This document shows, piece by piece, positions 34,251 to 46,854 of a stretch of 64,000 bases of DNA (position 1 is its first letter; each line of letters starts with the position of its first letter). The notes under the pieces are model-generated. The model was not told the DNA's origin, made no database searches, and saw only the letters and a list, made by a program, of their open reading frames with translations. The stretch comes from Gentiana macrophylla (Eukaryota; Streptophyta; Magnoliopsida; Gentianales; Gentianaceae): positions 191,527,620-191,591,619 of the forward strand of contig CM047805.1 of NCBI GenBank assembly GCA_026214975.1, given 5' to 3'. A program made the position numbers and the translations under genes.

Positions 34251-34368
34251 TCAATATATTCTTTGGCATTTTGCATTTCAACATAACTTAAAATGTGCAA
34301 ACATATGACAAACAAAGTAAATAAAAATTTATTTCCACAAGATAATAACCTCAAAAAATAGGGCTCTT

Positions 34369-35928
34369 TTAAGGATAATATTTCCTTAAGTGAATAATGT
34401 TCCAACTCTTAGGAACTGTCCGTCCAGAAGCATTTGTCAATTGATAAGATCCTTTTCCATGCACTTTGATTATTTTGTAAGGACCTTCCCAATTTGGATC
34501 TAGCTTTCCAGTTGGACCCTGCTTGCTGGCATCATTTCGCCTCAGAACTAAATCACCTTCTTTAAAATACGTACCTTTAACCTTGGAGTTGTAGTATTGA
34601 GCAATCCTCTGCTTGTACTTGGCCATTTGTATTAGGGCTACCTCTCTTTTGTGTTCCAACTCATCCTTAATGTGCAGCATATTTGCCTCCTGTGTTTCTG
34701 GACAGTACAATTCTGTCCTGGGGGATTTATGCCCAATCTCTGCTGGTATCACTGCTTCACATCCATATGCTAAGGAATATGGATTTTCCTGTGTTGCGGT
34801 ATTTGGGGTAGTTCTATAAGCCCATAAGATATTTAGGAGATGGTCTGCCCAATGAGATCCTTCCTGCTCCAACCTTTTCTTCAACCCTTGATTTATTTGC
34901 CTGTTGGTTTGTTCAACTTGCCCATTGGCTTGAGGATGGGCTACTGAGGTAAAGTGTTGAGATATTCCTAGGTTTGTGCACCAAGTTTGCACTCCTTGAT
35001 CTTCAAATTGCATGCCATTATCGGAGTTGAGGACTTTAGGAATACCATATCTGCACAGAATATTCTTCCACATGAATTTCTGTATTTGATTGGCTGTGAA
35101 AGTGGTCAAAGGTTCTGCTTCCACCCATTTGGTGAAGTAATCTACCGCCACTACCAGAAACTTGAAATTTCCTGGTGCTCTGGGTAACGGACCCACTAGG
35201 TCTACTCCCCATTGATCAAAGGGCCATGGTGATACGATTGGTGTCATCTCTTGTACAGGCTTATGTGATAAATTGCCATGCACCTGGCATGCCTTGCAAG
35301 TTCTGACTAGCTTCTCTGCATCTTCTTGCATTTCTGGCCAGTAAAATCCAAAGAGTCTACATTTTCGGGCCAAAGCTCTTGCTCCTAAGTGATTTCCGCA
35401 AATCCCAAAGTGAATTTCTCTCAACACATAGTCTAGCTCTTCTGAGGTGACACATCTTAGCCAGGGTGCTGTGTAGGATTTTCTGTACAGCACATCATTA
35501 AACAGAGCATACCTCGCTAAGAGTCTTATAAGTTTTTTGGCACGTACCTTATCTTCAGGGAGTACCCCATCTCTCAAATACATCATAATTGGATCCATCC
35601 AGGTTTCTATCTGTGTTATAGGTTGTACTTCAACTTCATCACAGCTTTTCTGCTTAAACTGTTCAACCAGCACTTTCTTGTTGGACAGAAAATTTGACCC
35701 TAACTTAGATAAGGCATTTGCTCTAGTATTTTGGGCCCTGGTTATCTGTTCCACTTCTACCATTAAGAAGTTTTGCAATTTCCTTTGTGCAACCGCTAGA
35801 TATTTCTTCATGTGGCCTTCATTTGCCTCATATTCTCTTTTGATATGATTTGTTACAAGCTGCGAATCAGTGTATACTTTTAGGTTCTGCACACCTAGTT
35901 TTTGTACTAGGTTTAATCCAGTTATCAA
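34369..35928 (-). pseudogene. Tat element second RNase H and integrase
   Basis: A 519-codon open stretch. Residues 1-80 are the end of an archaeal-type RNase H (LKVYTDSQLVTNHIKREYEA; upstream sequence near 36050-35930 reads LYVDGAS and NNEAEYEALI). The integrase follows: zinc-binding GNHLGARALARKC with CKACQ; core starting QWGVDLVGPLP (first Asp), VLNSDNG (second Asp) and HPQANGQVEQTNR (Glu). The C-terminus ends WNIIHLRKYYP. The domain is intact, but the polyprotein is broken upstream. Confidence 0.9.
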
Positions 35929-36080
35929 AGCTTCGTATTCTGCTTCATTGTTAGTGGCTTGAAACTCAAAGTGAAAAGCATATGGAAATTCTTCACCTTT
36001 TGGGCTAATGAGTAGGAGTCCTGCCCCTGTCCTTATTTGTTGGAAGCTCCATCTACATAGAGCCGCCTTTGCTCAACTTT

Positions 36081-37550
36081 TTACATTCGCATACGCTCTA
36101 CAGGCAATGCTTTTTCTTCTGCCAAGAAATCGGCTAATGCTTGAGCTTTGATGGCTGTCCTTGGTTTGTACTCAATGTCAAACCCTGCTAATTCAACAAC
36201 CCACTTTGCCAATCTCCGAGACTTATCTGGTTTATCCAAAATTTGTTTTAGGGGTTGATTTGTCAACACTATCACTGGATGACTCTAGAAATATGGTCTT
36301 AATTTTCTTGTAGCATACACCAGGGCAAGAACCAATTTTTCTACCTCAGAATATCTGACCTTAGGTCCTTGTAGGGCTTTGCTTACAAAATACACAGGCC
36401 TTTGTAACATGCCATGCTGTTTTACCAACACAGCGCTTACTGCTTCATTACAAAAGGATGAGTATAAGAATAATACCTCACCTTCCTGAGGAGGAGTCAG
36501 GGTTGGCAGGTGACTGATATGATCCTTCAAATCCTGAAAAGCTTGTTTACATTCTACATTCCACTCGAATGGGCTGGCTTTCCTGAGGATTTTAAAGAAA
36601 GACAATGACTTCTGTGCCGATTTTGACAAGAAATGATTTAGCGCTGCTAGTCTCCCTGTCAATCGCTGGACTTCTTTGATGTTCTTTTGCTTGGGCATAG
36701 TTTTCAAAGCTTCCAATTTATCAGGGTTGGCCCTGACCCCTTCTTTGGATATCATATAACCAAGGAATTTGCCTGACCTCACTCCAAAGGTATATTTTTT
36801 AGGATTCAACTTCATTCTAGTCTGTCTCAATACTTGACAAACTTCTGCCACATCTTTCAAATATTGGTCAAGAGTCCTGCTCTTGATCAATAAATCATCC
36901 ACACACACTTCCATGGATTTACCAATCTATTGGTTAAAAATTGTATTGACCGCCCTTTGGTATGTAGCCCCTGCATTCTTTAATCCAAAAAGCATAGACA
37001 CATAGTAGTGGGAACCAAATTCAGTAATAAAAGCAGTTTTTACAGCGTCTACAGGATCCATCATAATCTGATGATACCCCTTATATGCATCTAGGAAAGC
37101 AAAAATTTCATATCCAACTGTGGAATCCACTAGCCTATCAATTCTAGGGGAAGTGTAACTATCTTTGGGGCATGCCTTGTTTAGATCTGTGAAATCCACA
37201 CACATTCTCCAGCTGCCATCTGGCTTCTTGACTAACACAAGATTTGCTAGCCATTCAGGATATATAACTTCTTTAACCATGTTGGCCTGCAACAACTTAC
37301 CTACCTCTTGCTGGACAACCTGTATCCTTTCTGGGGCGAAAGACCTCTTCTTCTGCTTCACTGGTTTTCTGGTTGGGTCTATGTTGAGCTTGTGGACAGC
37401 TAGCTCTGTCGATAGTCCTAGCATATCGCTAGCTTTCCAGGCAAACACATCTTTGTAATCTTTCAAGATCCTGACCAGAATTTGCTTCTGCTCAGCCGGT
37501 ATCCATGATCCTATACTAACCGTGGATTCTGGATCAATTTCATCTAACAT
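36081..37550 (-). pseudogene. Tat element reverse transcriptase and first RNase H
   Basis: RT reads LVLVKKPDGSWRMCVDFTDL, AFLDAYKGYHQI and, after one in-frame stop at about 36924, MEVCVDDLLIKS, where the catalytic motif is CVDD in place of YVDD. RNase H reads LFLYSSFCNEAVSAVLV and VYFVSKALQG. A second in-frame stop (RPYF-stop-SHPV, where relatives have Gln) lies near 36282, then LTNQPLKQILDKPDKS. All three open stretches share one frame. Confidence 0.9.
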
Positions 37551-37790
37551 TCATCGACTCCTTTGGATCATTAGTACGCCAACTTTTTCTTATACGGAAT
37601 GAGATCTTCCATTGTCACTTGTTGCACTTTGATCTTTCCACTGATTGTGGCTGTATAGAAATTCTATGCAGCATCCACATCTCCCTTAAAAGTAGCTTCT
37701 CTTTCGAATATCAGGAATTTCATACTGTTATGTGCCAGGGATACCACTGCTCTCAGATCGATCAATGCCGGTCTACCCAAAATCACATTT

Positions 37791-38585
37791 TTACGCCGAT
37801 GAAGCTTTTACCACCACATAATTGACCATTAGAGTCCTGCTCCGTGATCCTTGTCCAAAAGTTGTTAATAACTTTAGCATACCCACAGGATGAATACGAG
37901 GTCCTGTGAATCCAAAGAGAGGAGTTGACACAGGAGTCAACTCTGAGTCTGCCAATTTCATTGCTTGAAATGCACTATAATATAGCATATTTACTGCACT
38001 GCCTGTGTCCACACGGATTCTTCTCACCAAGTTCTTTTGTATAACCGCCTCTACTACCAGTCCTTCGTTGCTCACAACGGCTGGTAGTGCATCTTTTGGG
38101 CCATATTGAACGGTTCCCATCACTTTTTGTTTCTTTGATTCTCCTTCTTTTCCTGCACTGCCACTTTTTTCTTGCTGGACAGCCTTGTTAACGCCTGCTG
38201 GTCCTCCAACAATCATATTTACTATGTTGATTGGGGCATTCTCTCTATGCCCATCAGCATCAGGAGATGGATCTCTGTGTCTCCTCTGATTATATCTGTC
38301 TTGATTGTTGAATTCCCTCCTTCCTGTGGGGTTATCTCCTTGCGTTCGATCGATGCATTCATCAATCTTTCCTTCCATAGCTACTGCATCTATGTCTCTG
38401 ATCAGGTCCATGCACTGCTCAGAGTCATGTCCAATGTCTTTATGATATTTGCACCATCTTGTATGGTCTCTTTTCTCTATTGGACCCCTTAATGGAGGAG
38501 GAGTTTTGGTGATTCCTTTTTTCTCCATGATTGCCAGAACTTGATCACGAGATCGGTTTAGAGGGATAAGGTCTTTGTCCTGCAA
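37791..38585 (-). pseudogene. Tat element gag C-terminus and aspartic protease
   Basis: The open stretch includes the zinc-knuckle-like CKYHKDIGHDSEQC and the protease active site RIRVDTGSAVNML, followed by GMLKLLTTFG. These are in the usual order between gag and RT. It is separated by stops or frame changes from both neighbours. Confidence 0.85.
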
Positions 38586-38738
38586 AGCACCTCTCTTCCC
38601 TAACCTATCAGTTATGGGAGCGGATACTCTGTCCCAAACTGATTTTCTTTTCTTATCAGCTTTATCATCAGTTTTTCCTTTTTTAGAATCCTGTGGGATT
38701 CTCTCTTAGCTCTGTTTGCTTCACGCACCTTGACAATG

Positions 38739-39646
38739 TCAGTATGCAATTTCCAGACACACTTCCATCGTGCTCGGATTCTTACTGCTTAGTTTAGCAT
38801 GTAACCGCCCTTCTTTCAGACCTGCCACGAATGATGCCACTAAGAACTTGTCATCCAAATCCGTTATTTGGGATGACTCTCCATTGAATCTTTTGATAAA
38901 GCTGCGATCTTGTTTCATCACTTTTAAATCGATGGATGGTCGAGATATGTTCGGTTTCTCTAGAAAGGCCTTGCAGCAATAAACGCGTGCATAAATTTTC
39001 TGGTTAGTGTGGGGAAGTCTGATATGGATATGGGGCTCAACTTGTTGAACCAATCTCTTGCCTTCCCTATGATAAGAGTTGCAAATGCCCTGCATTTCAT
39101 CTCTTCTGGTGCATTGTACAGGCTCATATGCTGGATATACTGATGCATATGATCATATGGATCCTTAGTGCCATCATATGACTGGATCTTGGGAATCTTA
39201 AATCCGGGAGGACAAGGAAATTCATCAATGTCCTCAGTAAAAGGAGAGACCAGCCTAAACTCATATTGCCTAGGCTTAAGAATAGCGTCCAACTCCGCTT
39301 TGGCGTTATCACCACCTGGGTGAGTAACAAACACCTTTACGCTGGATTCTGCCTCGTGTTTTCCTTTCTTACTCGTATTATGAGGAGGAGGTGTTTCCGA
39401 AACTTCGACATCCAGATTTATGGCTTTTACAACTTCCTCGAAGATGGCCTTTATCTCTTCTCCTTTCAGATTTGCTAAATTTCCCACCAGCATTTGCCTG
39501 ATTGCATTTGGTGTGCTGGTTTGTCCTTCTTCCAGAGTTTTATTACCGGGTTCTTGGTCGTTTCTTTCTGGGTTCTTTTCTTTGGTTTGATTTTCCACTT
39601 CTGATTGATTTTGATGCTTCTTCGAATTCCCCTGATTTTTTGCCAT
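38739..39646 (-). pseudogene. Tat element gag
   Basis: ATG 39646 follows the primer-binding site by about 40 bp. The first 228 codons include a charged N-terminus, then PPGFKIPKIQSYDGTKDPYD and RAFATLIIGKARDWF, standard Ty3 gag motifs. A frameshift near 38970 moves the continuation (FNGESSQITDLDDKFLVASF) to another frame. Confidence 0.88.
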
Positions 39647-39701
39647 TTTTACTGTAAAAACAACTCATTAACTAAAATCGATCCCTCCTTCTAGCGCCAA
39701 A

Positions 39702-40211
39702 TGATGTTGCTCAAATTTGTAATCGGGTAATTAATTAATTCAAGTTAGGAAAATAATATAGAAACAGATAGAATTTTGTATGAACTTGGACTGAACTCTT
39801 TTGAGAGAGCTGCCTACGTATCCAATTCAAGCGTAGAATCGGAATCAAGTCCCCCTCGTAGTTCAGGCTTTTCCTTTTATACTTTCAGATCGTGATGATA
39901 ACCTCATCTACCATAATGAGGAGTTATCGTCGGTTATCTTGGACACTATCAGACGTGGGACTCTACCCACGTTGTAAACGGTTATGTCTTATGAGCTCTG
40001 TTTTCTGGCGGTTGCTTGACCGTTCTGCCCAGAGATCGTTCTGCTCAGCTAGTCCAGAGGCCGTTCTGTCCAGAGACATTAATCCTGCTCTGCTAGTTCT
40101 GCTCAGGGGTTGGCGGGGCCCTGCTCCCCAATCCCGTTTTTATTATCTGATTGTGAAATGGGCCCGGTCCAAGAATAAATAATCCGACCCAAATGGGCCC
40201 ATGTATAGTCA
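39702..40211 (-). repeat. 5' LTR of the Tat element
   Basis: A 510-bp LTR copy. On the minus strand it is followed by TT and then the primer-binding site TGGCGCTAGAAGGAGG. The target duplication GTGGT follows on the plus strand. Confidence 0.9.
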
Positions 40212-40338
40212 GTGGTCCTAAATGAATTTTTGTGACATTTTCAAGAGTTGAGGTGGTGCCTCTATCACCGTCTATAAATTTATCGAAAATGATAAATGCA
40301 CCGGTTCGATACATGATTCAAGTGCTGGAAATCAACTA

Positions 40339-40597
40339 CTCCCTCCATTTTCTTCTAATCGTCAGAGAGAAAACAATCACACAGATTAAGAAATTGATTA
40401 ATATGTCTGAAATATGATTTAAAATAACAAAATTACTCTTCATTCTTTGTGTATGAAAAATTATACCAAAATTTGGATTATTAAAATGAAGGATAAAGGT
40501 TGAAAATAATAATTAATGCTGCATTGAAATTGTAAAATGACAGATAAATAAAAACAAAACAAATTCTGAACAATGGCACTTAAAAAAACGGAGGGAG
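40339..40597. mobile_element. Stowaway-like MITE, 259 bp, TA target
   Basis: CTCCCTCCATTTTC at the left and AAACGGAGGGAG at the right, flanked by TA at 40337-40338 and 40598-40599. Confidence 0.82.
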
Positions 40598-40599
40598 TA

Positions 40600-41396
40600 T
40601 AACCATCGATTGGATTTCTAAAAATAAAAATAAAAATAAAAATAGAAGTGTACAAGCCGCATCTGGAATTTTGTGTTACGGTGAAAAATATCGTTGATGT
40701 CTAGATCATTCTTCTATTCATATTTCCATGCATTCCTGTCACATAATATTGGTGGCAGAGTCAGATCTATGTGTATCCATACGGTTATACGGATATTGTT
40801 AAAATAATATATTACACAAGTTTTAGCTATAAAAACTTGTATAGACGTCTTCGAAAGAAAAAAAAAAACTTTTATAGACACCGTTTGATGAAAAAAAATA
40901 TTACTTTTAATAAAAATTATAAACCCCGTTGAACAAATATTCAGAATCCTCTAGAGTCATCTTGGTTTGTTTTGGGACGGTTTGGAGGTCATAATTTATA
41001 TCCAAACCAAAGTGAAATGATGTCAACAACAATGTTTTGGTTTAAATTGGTTCTATTTTCGTAACGGTCTCTGGTGATGCTTAAACCCATTCGGGTATAT
41101 TTATGCAAAGATTAATGAAACAGACACAACCGTCGTGACATAACGAGTACCACAACGTGTATCTGCACCGTTGATTCTAATGTAGACATTGATCATTACC
41201 ATATCTATCATGATTAATTCTTAATGTAGAGCCATTGATCATTTTTATATCTATCATGATTAATGGTATAGATACACATTATGCCAATTGTTGTGTCACA
41301 ACAGTTGTATCTGTATCATTGTTCTCGTGCAAATATTTCTACATCAGACCGGCCTATGATGTAAGGCAGCCAAATACTTCTCAACTCCATAATATG
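40600..41396. other. intergenic, nothing recognised
   Basis: Non-coding. Two near-copies of a phrase (GATCATTTTTATATCTATCATGATTAAT) occur at about 41190-41262. Confidence 0.45.
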
Positions 41397-41401
41397 TAAT
41401 C

Positions 41402-44400
41402 TGTTATAAAAGATAATAATATGTTTATCTATTATTCAAATTGATTACAAGATTTTCTGGTTTATCTATTGTATTGTATTCACACTGTAATCTCAACTAT
41501 AAATACCCCATGATACCAGTGAAATAATACACAAGCATTTCTCCTTTCTCTTTATTACTTTGTTTCTGTCCTTTCTTATATTAGTTTTATAACACGTTAT
41601 CATCACGAGTCTCTACCTATTCAATTGATGGCAGATCCGAGATCAATAATGCAATTGCAGTCTGAAGGACAACCCGGTGAAATGGTTTTGATAAGTGCTT
41701 CTCCATAGATCTCGTGTGTATCAAAATCATCCTCCATGACACGACCTCACTAATCTTGTTGGAAAATATCAAATGTTGATGAGATGGATACATGGCCCGA
41801 AAGACACGATTATCGAAGGAAGTTTTTTTCGATTTCCTTTTATCATTTTGAAGAGCAAAGTTTCTATCAATTGAGTCTCATCATTTTATTTTGCCGATTG
41901 ATCTTTTTCCTTTTTCCCTTTAGAACTACACCGCCATCTCTTTTATGTAATCTGCCCACAAGCTTTATTTTACTTCTTGATGGCCAATAAACTATGTTAA
42001 CTCCGGTGATGCAGAGGCCAGAAATGTTGATGAAGAAATTTTTGTTTATGTTTCCGATGACGAGATTCACGATGAAGACATGAAAAAAAAGAAGAAGTTC
42101 AGTCTGGTTGTGAATCTCTCTGTTTGTTCTCGTCAGGATGGAAAGATCGAGCCTTTGGGTCTGATTCCATGAATGATCTTGGAGAAAAGGTGTTATCTTG
42201 TATATCAGAGTCAGAGTGTCGATCGGAAGAAAGCTTGCAAACATTGGAGGGTTCGACTAACACTAATCCCTCCTTGAAGAATCATAGCTCCGAGCTTTTA
42301 ACGAATCTGGTCATCACATATGATATTTAATGCTGGGCCTGTTCTTGAAGAAATTGTTGCATCCAAAATCTCCAATTCTAGACCATCGAGACCAAACAAG
42401 GTGCACTCTTATGATTTTCAGCTATTTTCTGTACTTAATATTGAAGAATCATATAATACTTGGCTGAATTTTTCTGATGAACTTGACTGTTAAGGAAACA
42501 AATTTTGGAATGCATAGAAATGGTATTGATTCGATGAACCCCTGTGATTCCAGATGATTCCATTGATTAATATTGGCAAGAATGATAATATTCCTAATTT
42601 ATGGATCGTGCATGTTTTTGAATCTAGTTTCCTCTAGAACAATGCTTTGAATGTTACTGTTATGATATCAAGATTACAGATGGGAATGTATCGGATACTT
42701 GTGATAATACTACATGCAATCAGATCGCCATCATCTACATTACACACATGAGACAATTTGTGAGTCGGTAAGTATCATTTTAAGATTGGAAACACTATAT
42801 TCATATGTTCTCCATGTTGCCAATATGTTTTTAATGATGAACCAGTTTAATCTATTAGAACCGATTTTCATTTAAGGACTATCCAACTATGCATATAGAT
42901 GTATAATTTCTCCAAAGAAGTAATCCTCGAGTGTAGTTTTCTATCATGCACGACACAGTAAATAACTATAGCAAGGAACCAATTTACATTTGTTATTTGG
43001 ATGCACAATATAGAGAAACGGTAAGTAATTTTTGTTCTAAAGGAAAGCGTGAATTTATATGGGTCCTTTTCTATCTATTCATCTAGTTGGTTTTCTTTTC
43101 TGGTATCTTACTATATGGTAAACATGGTATTATTTCATTTTTTTTTTTTGGAATATATAAACAAGTAAAAATGATTGTACAATTGCTATAAAGAGTCTAG
43201 CAGTTGATTTTGCTTTTGCGGCTGGAGTTTTGGTCAGTCCATACCGTTTAAAGGTACCAATGGGTCAAACATGTGATATTCCATCTATTTTTATTATCAC
43301 TATGGATTCTCATAAATTGACATAATGATTTTCTTTTTACCCAAATTTTTGGTTGAGAAGTTGATTTTATATTTTAAAGCTTGATCTCGGTTTATATATT
43401 TTGGCTTCTTTACGTTTTCTTAAACATTGTGGATTTGAGTTGAGGACTACTAGACCACTCTATTTCAATCTTCGCTTATTTGATTGGATCATATCTATTA
43501 ATGCAATGAGATTTGCTTAATGTACTGATATCCATTTCCAAATAGAATTGTTGATGAATGTCCTTTTAGTGTGTGATACTGAGTTGAGAGATTTCTCCTC
43601 GTCATTGAATCCCTAGAATAGAAATTCAAAATTGATACTGATTGATGATGATGATGATGATGTATCGTCGATACTATAACAATGCACATTATATTGAGAA
43701 ATAAAGATAAATTCTCAAAAGAGGATACTGATTGATGATGATGATGCTATATCGAGAAATAAAGATAAATTCTCAAAAGAGGATACGGGAGATGCAAAGG
43801 TAAAAGGCAATATAAGTGAGTGCTATATACTATATAAAGCACTATGCTCTCCCAAGTCTCGGAAATAATTTTTTTTGAGTAATATGAGTATCATATCAAG
43901 ACTGAGACAAATAAAAAGCAATATGCATTAAAATAATGAGACGTGTCCATTCCTCGAAGTGAATGTGACCAAATTATAATGCATCAAGTCGTTTCCATGA
44001 ACAAACATGGCACAATCTTCTAGAGACATTTATTACTGTGGTTGTTATCGTTTATGAGATATTCATCATGAAAAATCCCACCAAAAGTAGTTGGTGATTA
44101 TTGAATAATGGCATAACTTGGTGTATTATAATAATTTTATATATCCTATTGATTGTGTAAAAGATATAAAATCTCCATAAGAGATTTTCTAAATCCCGAG
44201 CTAGGAAAAGTATCAAAGAAATTTGGTGATACCTGCATAAGAGGATTTCATATTGAAATGTTGAATCTTTCATGTATGGGTTATTGCAAATTAAGTGTTG
44301 TCCGAGAATAAGGGGAGGAAAATACATTATGATTTTGTTCTCGTGACAAACATTGACATATATGAACAATGAGTTCATATATTATTCATTGGCATAAAAC

Positions 44401-46849
44401 CCACGAAGGGTGGATTTTATGTACATTTTGAATACATCAAATATCTCTGAGAAAATTGAGAAATGACACAGAAGTTCAATGTTTCATTCTAGTGATTTCT
44501 CTACATATGATGTACAATTTGAACGATTCTTGAAGAATCCAAAATCACATAGTGGTATATAAAGCACACGAGATATAATGTTTTCAAAAATCTCATAGAA
44601 TGAGATATTTAATTGAAACCACTATGTTTTATATGTGTAAATCGCATGAAGCGAATAAAGAGCATCAATGTATAGCTCGGTGCAACATGTTCGATGAAAA
44701 TCGATTCTCAGCATTAGGGGGAGATAAAGAAAATCTCATGTTAGAATAAAAGAATGCCGAGAAATTTTAACAAGATAAACGATCTTCCACGATCAGTTTA
44801 ATCGAATCATGAAAATAATCTTACTTGTAGTATTTAACAAGTAATATGTCAGATACCTATATTGAAATTAAATGAGTGATTATTTATAAATGCACCAACA
44901 GTATGATTAAAGATATTTATCTACGTCGGAAGCGTAAAAGACCGATCGGTGTTAAAGATAAAAATCCGCGGAAGAATGATCAATTTATTATTGATATTCG
45001 ATCACTCATGAAATCTCTTAAAGAGATTCGTCTTGTAAGCGAAAACCCCAAAACAAAATTGCACGTGCATCAAATGATTAAATATTGGGGTTGCGGAACA
45101 ACCAATCTATACATTGATAAGGAATTGGTTTATGCTAATATCGAATTAGCCATGAATTTTATGGGAGAAATTATAATAAAATATAATAGTCGTCGACGAC
45201 ATATTTGCCTCTTTAATTGCTATTATATCTGGATCCGATGCACAAGTCATTCGCAGAGTGCCATAAACACTCAGACTAGGTAAAAATGAAATAAGCAATT
45301 GAGGTTGAGTTTGAATTAGAAATATTTGTTTGTTAATGATCAAATATATTCTACCATTATAGATAATGTTATGTTCCGTTAACTAGTATATCTGGCAGTA
45401 ACGTTGAGTTTTCATATGTCATGACCACATATTTATGGGTCGTTGGACATTAATATAGATATGAAAATCATTGGTGGATTTCAGAAACAAGTTAATATGA
45501 CAATCGCAGCATGCATACTATTAAGTTAAAAATATCATTAACATTCATGTTGAATGTAATATGACTATAGTATAGTCCTATTGAGGAAAGAATATATAAG
45601 TAACTCAAACTTTGTGTCATGAATTTATAGCACTACGACGCGTGAGAGTGGAAAATACGCATGGAATTGCGATTGTATTACTTTCTCCATTGTTTTTATA
45701 ATTATAGTGCTGATTGAGTTCCATGTGTTGCCCGAATGAGTAGTGGGCATGACAGTATTTAGCCCCTACATTCAATTATCTACATGAAGTCCAGAAGGTA
45801 CGGATATACAAAGTGCGCTCTAGCAACAATCTAGAAAAATTGTTCACTAAAATCATTTCTACATCTGTTTTGGAACAGAATGTGTTTATAATACTTTAAT
45901 GCGTACATAAAGTAGATGTTGTCGTCAGGGGAAGCGACAACTTCAAAGTTATTTTAAGCATAATGACTGTATTCTTTTTCCCTTTAACCAAGTTTTTCCC
46001 ACGGGTTTTCTTAGTTAAAGGTTTTTAACGGCGATTAGTGCAAGAACACATAAAAGCGCATATGACATGAACTATTTACCTTGTCTAGTTTTTTTCCCAG
46101 CGCGTTTTTCTAGCAAAGTTAATAGTGCATTTACATATACGTTATGCAACTCAGATTGAGAAATTAATTCATCCACATAGTAGACTTGCAAAAGAATGGG
46201 GAAATTAATTGATGCTTGGTTCAGGGGGAGTATTGGGATGCGACGTTGAAAGACATTAATTGATGCTTGGTTCAGGGGGAGTAAATCAACATAGATAAAT
46301 ATGTCTCTTTTCCTTAACTAAGATTTTTCCCATTTGGGTTTTTCTTAGTAAGGTTTTAATGAGGCGATATCATATCTCTATTGTTTGTTGAATAATAGAT
46401 ATCCAAGGGAGTGTTATAAAAGATAATAATATGTTTATCTATTATTCAACTTGATTACAAGATTTTCTGGTTTATCTATTGTATTGTATTCATACTGTAA
46501 TCTCAACTATAAATACCCCATGATACCATTGAAATAATACACAAGCATTTCTCCTTTCTTTTATTACTTTTTTTTTTTTTTTTTGGTTTAAAGAGATCTT
46601 TATTTATAAACAAAGCTTTGACAAAGAGTTCAATCAACGATCAAAACGCTTTATCTGATGAAATTAGAACTTAATAAAAGAAAAGAATTACGCCGCTGCG
46701 CTTAATTTGTCAGAATTTCATGAGAAATTTTTCTGAGCCATTTGGGATAGGAATCATACTTATCGGGCTTTTCTTTATCGACTTTGATGGAGTATCTCCT
46801 TTCTTTTTATTACTTTGTTTCTGTTCTTTCTTATATTAGTTTTATAACA
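41402..46849 (+). mobile_element. Ty1/copia retrotransposon, degenerate, 5-bp TSD
   Basis: The LTRs are 41402-41594 (193 bp) and 46412-46849 (same LTR plus an insertion), each TGTTATAAAAG...TTTTATAACA. The exact target duplication is TAATC at 41397-41401 and 46850-46854. ACGTTATCATCACGAG follows the left LTR as a primer-binding region. CCAAGGGAG precedes the right LTR as the polypurine tract. Coding remains are poor: FDENRFSALGGDKE (about 44692), then RKRPIGVKDKNPRK (about 44935) from the integrase-RT linker, and VRSSNNLEKLFTK (about 45815) from the RNase H tail, all in copia order. Confidence 0.88.
46571..46794 (-). pseudogene. processed pseudogene fragment inside the copia 3' LTR
   Basis: A 224-bp insertion flanked by a target duplication of 21-22 bp (TCTCCTTTCTTTTATTACTTT at 46550-46570; 46795-46816 with one extra T). 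On the minus strand it ends in a poly-A tail preceded by AATAAA about 15-20 nt upstream. It begins with an open frame reading KVDKEKPDKYDSYPKWLRK, then ISHEILTN and a stop. The structure is a 5'-truncated mRNA copy made by LINE machinery. I do not recognise the parent protein. Confidence 0.75.
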
Positions 46850-46854
46850 TAATC

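Larger units (their letters stand above)
28654..40211 (-). mobile_element. Ty3/gypsy retrotransposon, Tat lineage, full length, degenerate
   Basis: An 11.56-kb element with LTRs at 28654-29160 (3') and 39702-40211 (5'), both TGATGTTGCTC...TCA, and an exact 5-bp target duplication, GTGGT, at 28649-28653 and 40212-40216. In the minus direction come a primer-binding site (TGGCGCTAGAAGGAGG, about 39684-39699), gag, protease, RT, RNase H, a second RNase H and integrase. A 56-bp minisatellite and an ORF on the opposite strand follow before the 3' LTR. Two RNase H domains and an antisense ORF mark the Tat lineage. Frameshifts, stops and LTR differences show it is not recent. Confidence 0.93.

Noticed and set aside
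34369..40211. Endogenous pararetrovirus (caulimovirus-like) copy
   Set aside because: LTRs with target duplications, integrase and two RNase H domains show a Ty3/gypsy Tat element; no movement or coat protein is seen.
44876..45283. A 135-codon frame as a host gene
   Set aside because: Its RKRPIGVKDKNPRK segment is the copia integrase-RT linker and the rest is decayed copia.
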